Below, one piece after another: positions 1 to 5,292 of a stretch of DNA of 5,292 nt. The position numbers were made by a program, and so were the translations under genes. The first letter of the stretch is position 1. Each line of letters begins with the position of its first letter. The stretch is from Eubacterium sp. (GTDB lineage Bacteria > Bacillota > Clostridia > Lachnospirales > Lachnospiraceae). The notes under the pieces were generated by a model, which was given only the letters and a program-made list of their open reading frames with translations, made no database searches and was not told where the DNA came from. Location of the stretch: contig JAFZXD010000215.1 of the NCBI GenBank assembly GCA_017616955.1, positions 1-5,292 on the forward strand, read 5' to 3'.

Positions 1-422
1 CTTTTCACGGTATCTATGGAGATATTTTCATATTCAGGATTTTCATTTGTATCTACTGTCGTCTCACTCCTGTGAAGAAGTGCTTTTATCTTCGCCATAA
101 GTATCGGAATCGATACCGGCTTCTCTATATAATCATCCGCTCCAAGCTTATATCCCATAAGTTTACTCTCATCATCACCTCGGGCACTCATGATGATGAT
201 GGGAATATCCTTATGGTTTCTTATGCTGGCGCATGCAGCAAACCCATCTATCCCAGGGAGCATTATATCCAGAAGAATGATTCTGGTCAGGTTATCGTTA
301 AGATATTCTATTCCTGCTTCGGCACTTTCCGCTTCCTCTACGGAAAAATCCTCGGCACGCATAAAGTCCGCCAGAAGACCTCTTAATTCAGGATCATCTT
401 CTATAATGAGTATATCAACCAT
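1..422 (-). CDS. Response regulator, OmpR/PhoB-type, receiver domain (3' end outside window)
   Basis: This gene encodes the N-terminal 140 residues of a two-component response regulator; the rest lies beyond the left edge. It starts MVDILIIEDD. The receiver domain is complete: acidic pocket E8-D9-D10, phosphoacceptor D52 in LLDIMLPGIDG, S79 in IIIMSARGDD at the usual Thr/Ser position, and K101 in GADDYIEKP. Y98 holds the aromatic switch position typical of the OmpR class. Residues after about 118 (ETTVDTNENPEYENISID) look like the linker and first strand of a winged-helix DNA-binding domain, so OmpR/PhoB class is inferred, not seen. The start is supported by GGGAG at 431-435, eight bases upstream. 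It lies 73 bases after the lipoprotein gene on the same strand. A histidine kinase probably follows to the left. It would be phosphorylated by that kinase and probably controls the transporter operon, as in BceRS-type modules; the target is inference. Confidence 0.95.
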   Translation of the reverse strand, partial: MVDILIIEDDPELRGLLADFMRAEDFSVEEAESAEAGIEYLNDNLTRIILLDIMLPGIDGFAACASIRNHKDIPIIIMSARGDDESKLMGYKLGADDYIEKPVSIPILMAKIKALLHRSETTVDTNENPEYENISIDTVK

Positions 423-495
423 CTGTGTTTCTCCCGGTTCTTAAATATAAAGTAATTATTCTATATAAAAATAAACTGTTCTATTAATCAAGTTT
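423..495 (-). promoter_or_regulatory. AT-rich spacer before the response regulator, possible weak promoter
   Basis: This 73-base spacer between the lipoprotein stop and the regulator start is very AT-rich apart from the GGGAG ribosome binding site at 431-435. On the minus strand there is a TTGATT (491-486) and, 18 bases on, a TATATA (467-462), a weak match to a sigma-A promoter. In DNA this AT-rich, such a match has little weight. I see no GC-rich stem followed by T residues, so no intrinsic terminator for the lipoprotein gene is evident. The regulator may be co-transcribed, have its own promoter, or both. Confidence 0.25.
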
Positions 496-1941
496 CTATT
501 TATCAAGTGAGATTTTAGTATATTCAGGGTGATCCACAACTCCCTCGGTTCCCGTAAAATACACGTTAAGTTCACCGGTACCGTAGTCGTAGATTATCGT
601 CTGGAATACATTTTCAGAATGAAGCTTCTGATATCCGGACTCCCTCTCATTTTTTTCTCTGGTAACTATATCTTTTACATCCGACATGGAGAGTTTGTCT
701 TTCTCTTTAACCCATGTGTTGAACTTCTCGAATCTTACAAAGTTCGAACCGGATCCGGAAAGATAATCCTTATTCCCTTCAGAAACAAATGAATTCACAA
801 CACACAGACTGTCAGGATTATCCCATGTAATACCGTCTATCAGCGGCGTATCCTTATCTCTGAGTACCGCTATACCTTCAGCTTCTCCGTCCTCGTTGAC
901 AAAACCGGGATCCACGCAATCTTCTGCACAGAACGCATAATCCTTATCGGTTATTATCAGATTGTGAGACCAGGTAAAATCAGTACTCTCACCTACCATA
1001 TATTTACCAAATGTCTTAGCATCATTCATATGCTCAAGCGCATATCTCAATTCATAAGTATAACACTTTTTTCCTTCACACACATAATTATTATCCGAGC
1101 CGACATCCAGTATTCCGACAAATACTCCCTTGTCATTTATTCCTGTCAACACATCCAGCTGACCTAAAACCGAAAAAGTTGTAAAGTTATTCTTTTCGCC
1201 ATTATTACCCATCTTAAAATGTGTCACAGCATGTGCAGTACACATCTGATTCTCGCTTCCCAGTGTCCATTCCAGAGTTCTGCTTGTTATCCTGTCACCC
1301 GTCTCTGTCTTTTCTCCCCAAACAGACAGTGCATTACAGTTCGTTCCTCTCAGGCAGTCAGGAACCAAATGCATGATAAGAGCTTCTTCATAGCTCATCT
1401 TTCCATCAGGCTCAAATCCTTTCCTTCCTTCACTCATGATCTCGGCAAATCCTTCCATTTCCCTTCTGTAATCCTCCGGAAGAGACGCCATAAGTGTATT
1501 GATCCTGTCTATCACCGGACTATACTCTCCGTATATGCTTGGAAATGCCATCTTTATATTTTCATATAAAAAGGGTTCCAAAACACCTGCAAAATCCAAA
1601 TCAATCTTCATGATAGTTTCGGCATATGCCTTACCAACCTTATAATAATCGCCATTAGAATAATCCAGGTATACTTCATAGTAAGATGGTTTCTTTTCAA
1701 TCACACAGAGTCCATCCTTGGAAGCAAATGTCTCCATCGTTTCTTCTACCGTCGCCGCTTCTCCCGCATAGCTCTCGGTATTCAGAACCGTATCCACAGG
1801 CTGCAGACTGCTTACCGCAGAAACCTCTTCGTTATAATTCTCATATCTGCTGAAATCATTTGAGCACCCTGCGAGACTTAGTGCTGAGGCAAGAACCAGT
1901 GAAGCACTCATAAGTCTTATCATTTTATTCTTTCTATTCAT
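496..1941 (-). CDS. Lipoprotein with Ntn-hydrolase (C45/acyl-CoA:6-APA acyltransferase-like) fold
   Basis: The product is 481 residues from the start chosen here. That ATG has AAGGA five bases upstream (1947-1951), and the product opens with a classic lipoprotein signal: basic MNRKNKMIRL, hydrophobic stretch, and lipobox LAGC with C26 as the lipidated residue. An in-frame ATG at 1962 would add seven residues but lacks a good ribosome binding site. Residues 27-75 are a low-complexity tether. A helical region follows (about 95-195; YRREMEGFAEIMSEG resembles the GxAEG segment of the AAT family). Next come TNCNALSVWG with candidate nucleophile C202, SRTLEW (221-225 region), GINDKGVFVG (267-276), VVNSF with N383, and SNFVRFEKF with R403. 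This order matches Ntn-hydrolases of the C45/acyltransferase group. If processed like relatives, cleavage before C202 would leave a lipid-anchored alpha chain and a beta chain of about 280 residues. It acts outside the membrane on an unknown amide or acyl substrate. Family fairly sure; substrate unknown. Confidence 0.85.
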   Translation of the reverse strand: MNRKNKMIRLMSASLVLASALSLAGCSNDFSRYENYNEEVSAVSSLQPVDTVLNTESYAGEAATVEETMETFASKDGLCVIEKKPSYYEVYLDYSNGDYYKVGKAYAETIMKIDLDFAGVLEPFLYENIKMAFPSIYGEYSPVIDRINTLMASLPEDYRREMEGFAEIMSEGRKGFEPDGKMSYEEALIMHLVPDCLRGTNCNALSVWGEKTETGDRITSRTLEWTLGSENQMCTAHAVTHFKMGNNGEKNNFTTFSVLGQLDVLTGINDKGVFVGILDVGSDNNYVCEGKKCYTYELRYALEHMNDAKTFGKYMVGESTDFTWSHNLIITDKDYAFCAEDCVDPGFVNEDGEAEGIAVLRDKDTPLIDGITWDNPDSLCVVNSFVSEGNKDYLSGSGSNFVRFEKFNTWVKEKDKLSMSDVKDIVTREKNERESGYQKLHSENVFQTIIYDYGTGELNVYFTGTEGVVDHPEYTKISLDK

Positions 1942-1946
1942 ACTCA

Positions 1947-1951
1947 TCCTT
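1947..1951 (-). promoter_or_regulatory. Ribosome binding site deciding the lipoprotein start
   Basis: AAGGA on the minus strand lies five bases before the ATG at 1941. The alternative upstream ATG at 1962 is preceded by GTCAGATAA, which has no Shine-Dalgarno match. This favours the shorter protein, which also gives a normally sized signal peptide n-region. Confidence 0.65.
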
Positions 1952-1961
1952 TTCTTTTCCA

Positions 1962-1993
1962 TTTATCTGACTTTCACAAACTGTTTATCTGAC
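1962..1993 (-). repeat. Pair of direct repeats GTCAGATAAA in the ATPase-lipoprotein gap
   Basis: On the minus strand GTCAGATAAA occurs at 1993-1984 and again at 1971-1962, exactly 22 bases apart, or about two DNA turns. The match is exact over ten bases and partly extends upstream (TGGTAAAG against TTGTGAAA). The pair occupies most of the 54-base gap between the ATPase stop and the lipoprotein start, outside coding sequence if the start at 1941 is right. It could be a binding site for a dimeric regulator, an internal promoter element, or a small local duplication. Confidence 0.6.
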
Positions 1994-1995
1994 CT

Positions 1996-2757
1996 TTACC
2001 AGCCTTGTTCCATCAGCCATTTATTCAGTGTTCTCTCTCTTGATGAGAGTTCACTATCACTCTCCAGCTTTCCAAGAACGAATTCTCCCTCGATATGACC
2101 ATCCACAAGATAGATAACTCTGTCACTGGCCGCAGCCACTCTTGAACTGTGAGTTACCATCATAATAGATGTTCCGTCTCGATTTACATTTACAAGTTCT
2201 TCCATAACTTCATTCGCTGATTTCGAATTAAGCGCTCCTGTCGGCTCATCTGCAAATAGAACCTTCGGATGATTGATAAGCGCTCTGCAGAGACACGCTC
2301 TCTGAAGCTGGCCTCCTGACACCTCGGTTATCTCATTATCAGCAACTTCAATGATTCCAAGTCTCCTCATCAGTATCTCAGCTTCTTCCCTGATATCGCC
2401 TCTTCTCTTAAGACCGGCATGAAAAGCCGGAAGAAGTATGTTATCGAGGATGCAAAGTTTTCTCATCATATACATCTGCTGAAAGATGAATCCCATACTG
2501 AGAAGTCTCTCCTCAGCCATTTCCTTGTCGTTCATTTCCGAATAGTTCTTTCCGAGAAATGTTATCTCACCGGAAGTCGGTCTATCCATTCCGCTCACGG
2601 TATAAAGCATGGTAGACTTTCCGCTTCCCGAAGGTCCCATGATGCTGACGAATTCTCCATCTTCAAGTGAGAAGTCGATATTTCTGAGTACGTTATTGCT
2701 GTATTTATTTACTATGTATGTTTTACAAAGTCCTTTGACATCTATTACTGTTTCCAT
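1996..2757 (-). CDS. ABC transporter ATPase, LolD/MacB/BceA-type
   Basis: This 253-residue ATP-binding subunit has every motif needed for ATP hydrolysis: Walker A GPSGSGKS at 41-48, Q-loop Q93 in FIFQQ, signature VSGGQLQRA from 146, Walker B VLFAD ending at D170 with catalytic E171, D-loop GALNSK, and H-loop H203 in MMVTHSS. The EPTGAL stretch and overall length are typical of ATPases that partner FtsX-domain permeases (LolD, MacB, BceA). N177 stands where D is common in GALDSK, probably a tolerated change. The last 25 residues, after the usual DGHIEGE, form a short charged tail. The ATG has GAGG seven bases upstream (2765-2768) and lies 17 bases after the permease stop, so the two are surely co-translated and form one complex on the inner face of the membrane. 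Substrate cannot be read from the ATPase. Confidence 0.97.
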   Translation of the reverse strand: METVIDVKGLCKTYIVNKYSNNVLRNIDFSLEDGEFVSIMGPSGSGKSTMLYTVSGMDRPTSGEITFLGKNYSEMNDKEMAEERLLSMGFIFQQMYMMRKLCILDNILLPAFHAGLKRRGDIREEAEILMRRLGIIEVADNEITEVSGGQLQRACLCRALINHPKVLFADEPTGALNSKSANEVMEELVNVNRDGTSIMMVTHSSRVAAASDRVIYLVDGHIEGEFVLGKLESDSELSSRERTLNKWLMEQGW

Positions 2758-2774
2758 ATTCTATCCTCATTTCT

Positions 2775-5189
2775 TTATTCTTCTCTGATATTCCATATAT
2801 TTATATGCTTAACTTTCCTGAGACATATCCTAAGTACGACAAGAACGATTGCAAATATAACAAACGGAACTATCACATATTTATCGATAACAGCCGGTAC
2901 AAAATAAAATCCCGTTACTCCAAATGTCTCAAATGCCTTGGATGCAATACTGTTAATGACTGTTTCTTCCAATATATTTGCTGTCAGATATCCAAGAATC
3001 AGTATGATGAACATCCTTACCATCTGCCACTTTCTTACATCCTTTTCCGAGAAACCGACACACTTCAGAACCGCAACCGCTGGTGTCTCTCTGGCCAGAT
3101 CGACAGTTGTATAAAGAAGTGTATTGAGTGCCAGGATAAATGCTATCATTACTCCCAGAAATACTTTTAAAGCATCTATATATACATTTATGTATGAGAA
3201 TGATTCCCTAGAAAATTCTTCATATGATTTTATATGATCTTCACCGAATATCTCTTTTAATTTATTTATATATTCAGGCTTTTCAGATTCGGGAGCATCC
3301 AGCCACATATCTGTCAGATATATATCATTACGTTCTGCACCCGTATACTCTTTTCCGGCTATAACAGCGGCTGCAACACTATCAAAGTAATCAAAGAATC
3401 CTGTTATGATAAAATCACGCTGAACCTTGTGAGTACCGATATTATCGTCGTCATATTCATTTAGTTCTATGGTAACAGTATCACCGAGTTTTAATCCTTC
3501 CTTCTTCGCCGTGAAGAAACTCATTATGATCTCGTTACTCTTAACCGGAAGTGTTCCTCCCTTCCTAAGTGGTATAAGTCCATTATATGTATCTCCGCTC
3601 AGGAAATTAATTGGGATATCATCACCGTTAATATTTTTAATATCCGCATAGGTATCGTTCATGAATCTAAACTTTACGGGAACTCCTTCTTTGTTGGCAT
3701 CCTCTACCATTAACCTGTATGCGCCGTCATAATATCCGCCTTTCTGATAATAATAATCTGCCATATCTCCAAACATCTGAAATTGGAAATCAGTATTCAA
3801 TATCAGAAACTTCCTGCCGTAATCCCTGCTTAGAAGCGAACTCTTTATATAAAATGCAGTTAGCAGAACTATGACCGCCAGCATATAAGTTATTATGAGG
3901 AATATATATTTTTTTAATCCATTTACGATATTTCCGACTGCAAGAAATGTCGGAACCTTCATCCTCTTCGACTTATACAGATTTACCTTTGTCAGTTTTC
4001 CGAATCTCTCGCCCATACTGTTTCCGTGTATAGATTCAATGACGGATATCTTATTGATTTTCCTCATCATTAGCGCTGCAAACAGAAGGATCATGGCTAT
4101 AAGAATTGCAGAAACCATAAGTGCTATGTATATGACCATGTTATGGTCTGTAACAAGAAGATTCTTACAGAACTGTCCGATAGCCATTCTCGATAGCGGA
4201 ACACCTGCGGCAACACCTATGATTCCACCAAGTACCGCAAATACCAGATAGGTTGCTGCAAACATCCACCTGTAACGCCAGGAATCAACACCTATCGCTC
4301 GCATCATGCCTATCTCTTTTTCTTCCTGCTTTATCGCTGCCAGCATCATAAATCTGATTGTAATAAGCATTATGAGAATTATAACTACGCTCATTATTAC
4401 AAGGAAATACGATATAGCCGTAACGATCGTATAGTTCACATCACTTCCCGGAGTATAGGCCCAGGAAGTGCAGGATTTTATCAGATCTCTGTCATATAAT
4501 TCATCCTCTATTCTGTTTTTGTAATTAACATTTTGTACATTTAAAAGAAGCTTATAAGTTCTGAATGGATATTCACTTTTTATTTTCTCGAAATCCACAT
4601 CCGATATGAGAAGCTCTTCATTTCCGGATACTGCGGGAGTCTTATATATTTCCGCTATCTCAAATTCATAGACATTTCCCATATGAGTGGTAACACGGAC
4701 CTTATCCCCTCTTTTGAAACATGCCATATTAGCCAGATCCATACTGATTGCCATCTCTCCGGTATCCAGTTCAAACGGACGGTCATGATCGTTATACAGA
4801 AGATTTATTCTTTTAGATTTTGTGGTAAGGTGAAATGTATTATGATGCGGGAAGCTTTCATCGGAAGCATACCTCCCGTTAAAACATACCTCATCATCGA
4901 TAAGTTTTGTATATTCTTTTATCTCTCCATCTTTGACCAGGTCACTATTCTCAACCCAGTCCATGATAGCATCTTTTTTCTCTTCAAAATGTCCCATTCC
5001 GACATTAATATTGAAAGATACATTTGCGACCTTCGTTATCTCATCTGTCTGTTTTCTACCCTTCATCTCCATATACATAAGATTCGCGGCAAAAACGGAT
5101 ATAATCGATGAGCAGACTATAAAGATAAATAAGATGATATTCAGACCTTTATGTTGTTTAAGGTCATTTTTTAACATTTTAAAAAACAT
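2775..5189 (-). CDS. FtsX-domain ABC transporter permease with two large extracellular domains
   Basis: The product is 804 residues from the start chosen here (MFFKMLKNDLKQHKG). Eight membrane helices can be read: about 16-39, 253-282, 308-330, 352-375, 427-449, 672-694, 725-745 and 771-790. Two extracellular domains of about 210-215 residues lie at 40-252 and 450-665. Each half has the cytoplasmic coupling motif of FtsX domains: EIGMMRAIG near 292-300 and ETPAVAVLKCVGFS near 701-714. The protein is thus a tandem duplication of a LolC/MacB-like unit, unlike BceB, which has ten helices and one large loop. It should pair with the neighbouring ATPase and move or release a substrate at the outer face (peptide antibiotic, lipoprotein or lipid; inference). 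The start at 5189 has AGAGAGG seven bases upstream and fits the family N-terminus. An in-frame ATG at 5228, with GGAG nine bases upstream, would add 13 residues. Both starts lie in the inverted repeat at 5187-5229. Confidence 0.95.
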   Translation of the reverse strand: MFFKMLKNDLKQHKGLNIILFIFIVCSSIISVFAANLMYMEMKGRKQTDEITKVANVSFNINVGMGHFEEKKDAIMDWVENSDLVKDGEIKEYTKLIDDEVCFNGRYASDESFPHHNTFHLTTKSKRINLLYNDHDRPFELDTGEMAISMDLANMACFKRGDKVRVTTHMGNVYEFEIAEIYKTPAVSGNEELLISDVDFEKIKSEYPFRTYKLLLNVQNVNYKNRIEDELYDRDLIKSCTSWAYTPGSDVNYTIVTAISYFLVIMSVVIILIMLITIRFMMLAAIKQEEKEIGMMRAIGVDSWRYRWMFAATYLVFAVLGGIIGVAAGVPLSRMAIGQFCKNLLVTDHNMVIYIALMVSAILIAMILLFAALMMRKINKISVIESIHGNSMGERFGKLTKVNLYKSKRMKVPTFLAVGNIVNGLKKYIFLIITYMLAVIVLLTAFYIKSSLLSRDYGRKFLILNTDFQFQMFGDMADYYYQKGGYYDGAYRLMVEDANKEGVPVKFRFMNDTYADIKNINGDDIPINFLSGDTYNGLIPLRKGGTLPVKSNEIIMSFFTAKKEGLKLGDTVTIELNEYDDDNIGTHKVQRDFIITGFFDYFDSVAAAVIAGKEYTGAERNDIYLTDMWLDAPESEKPEYINKLKEIFGEDHIKSYEEFSRESFSYINVYIDALKVFLGVMIAFILALNTLLYTTVDLARETPAVAVLKCVGFSEKDVRKWQMVRMFIILILGYLTANILEETVINSIASKAFETFGVTGFYFVPAVIDKYVIVPFVIFAIVLVVLRICLRKVKHINIWNIREE

Positions 5190-5229
5190 GCTGCAACCTC
5201 TCTTTATTTTCTGGAGAGATTGTAGCATG
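5187..5229 (-). promoter_or_regulatory. Long imperfect inverted repeat over the permease start, followed by U6
   Basis: In the mRNA sense the arms are CAUGCUACAAUCUCUC (5229-5214) and GAGAGGUUGCAGCAUG (5202-5187), with an 11-base loop. Of 16 positions, 14 are Watson-Crick pairs, one is G-U and one is a C-A mismatch. The 3' arm contains nearly all of the Shine-Dalgarno AGAGAGG (5203-5197) and the AUG at 5189. The stem is directly followed by six U (5186-5181), which encode the first residues after Met. It could hide the ribosome binding site, act as a terminator-like attenuator, or, if transcription starts inside it, be a DNA operator. A TACAAT (5224-5219) in the upstream arm is a possible -10 box, which would favour the operator reading. 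The repeat itself is directly visible; its role is not. Confidence 0.7.
5197..5203 (-). promoter_or_regulatory. Ribosome binding site deciding the permease start
   Basis: AGAGAGG on the minus strand lies seven bases before the ATG at 5189, near-ideal spacing. The competing ATG at 5228 has GGAG (5241-5238) nine bases upstream, also usable. The family-like N-terminus MFFKMLKNDLK favours 5189. Confidence 0.65.
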
Positions 5230-5245
5230 TCTTATTGCTCCAAAT

Positions 5246-5269
5246 CTTTAAGAAACCTTTAAACTTTAA
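5246..5269. promoter_or_regulatory. Candidate response-regulator binding repeats upstream of the operon
   Basis: On the plus strand CTTTAA occurs at 5246-5251, 5257-5262 and 5264-5269. The first two are 11 bases apart and read TTTAAG, five bases, TTTAAA. This is the direct-repeat layout used by OmpR-family regulators and is close to the CiaR box of streptococci (TTAAG, N5, TTAAG with a flanking base). The position, just upstream of the first gene, and the regulator gene in the same operon fit autoregulation. AT-rich leaders produce such repeats by chance fairly often, so this is a candidate only. I could not fix a full sigma-A promoter in the 63-base leader; the -35 region may lie near or beyond the right edge. 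Confidence 0.45.
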
Positions 5270-5292
5270 CAAGTTCTTTTGAATAATCTATA

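Noticed and set aside
171..202. ATC/ATG-rich stretch resembling a trinucleotide repeat
   Set aside because: It encodes the IIIMSARGDDES segment of the receiver domain on the minus strand, so protein constraint explains it.
72..386. Plus-strand open frame of 104 codons
   Set aside because: It is antisense to the response-regulator receiver domain, whose motifs are all intact on the minus strand, and it has no recognisable domain.
423..495. Possible terminator between lipoprotein and regulator genes
   Set aside because: The stretch is AT-rich but no stem of useful stability is followed by a T run on the minus strand.
1219..1569. Plus-strand open frame of 116 codons
   Set aside because: It lies opposite the Ntn-hydrolase core, has Cys/Ser/His-rich shadow composition and no family likeness.
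2414..2430. CCGGC/GCCGG inverted repeat with a seven-base loop
   Set aside because: It is only five pairs, sits inside the ATPase coding region and has no T tract; chance is the simplest explanation.
3176..3190. TATATATACATTTA low-complexity run
   Set aside because: It lies within the permease coding sequence near the start of the sixth helix and encodes normal residues (NVYIDAL).
4683..5262. Overlapping plus-strand open frames of 142 and 109 codons opposite the permease N-terminus
   Set aside because: Composition is that of a frame shadow of a membrane protein gene. The permease reading is continuous and domain-supported.

Overview
The window suggests a low-to-moderate GC Gram-positive bacterium, most likely a Firmicute of the Lachnospiraceae type (Butyrivibrio/Roseburia-like). 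The reasons are the AT-leaning composition, frequent ATA and AGA codons, strong AGGA/GGGAG-type ribosome binding sites, a lipoprotein signal peptide, and an FtsX-type ABC transporter placed next to an OmpR-type regulator. The genus is a guess; no rRNA or marker gene is present.

All four genes are on the minus strand and read from right to left. From the right edge: a 63-base leader (about 5230-5292) carries three CTTTAA-type repeats. A 43-base inverted repeat (5187-5229) follows and overlaps the start of the first gene. Next come an 8-helix, two-FtsX-domain ABC permease (2775-5189), a LolD/MacB/BceA-type ATPase (1996-2757), a lipid-anchored Ntn-hydrolase of the C45/acyltransferase-like type (496-1941), and the receiver half of a response regulator (1-422) that runs off the left edge. 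The gaps are 17, 54 and 73 bases. No convincing terminator separates the genes, so they look like one operon, possibly with internal promoters.

The permease and ATPase should form one membrane complex of the mechanotransmission or lipoprotein/peptide-handling type (MacB, LolCDE, BceAB superfamily), in which ATP hydrolysis drives movements of large extracellular domains rather than simple uptake. The lipoprotein would sit on the outer face of the same membrane and could hydrolyse or transfer an acyl/amide group on a substrate that the transporter also handles. The response regulator, probably followed by a histidine kinase beyond the left edge, is the obvious candidate for controlling the operon. 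The repeats in the leader have the 11-base spacing expected of OmpR-family binding sites.

The two most unusual points are (1) the coupling of an Ntn-hydrolase lipoprotein to a two-component-linked FtsX transporter, and (2) the long imperfect palindrome that covers the ribosome binding site and start codon of the permease and is followed directly by six U residues in the mRNA.
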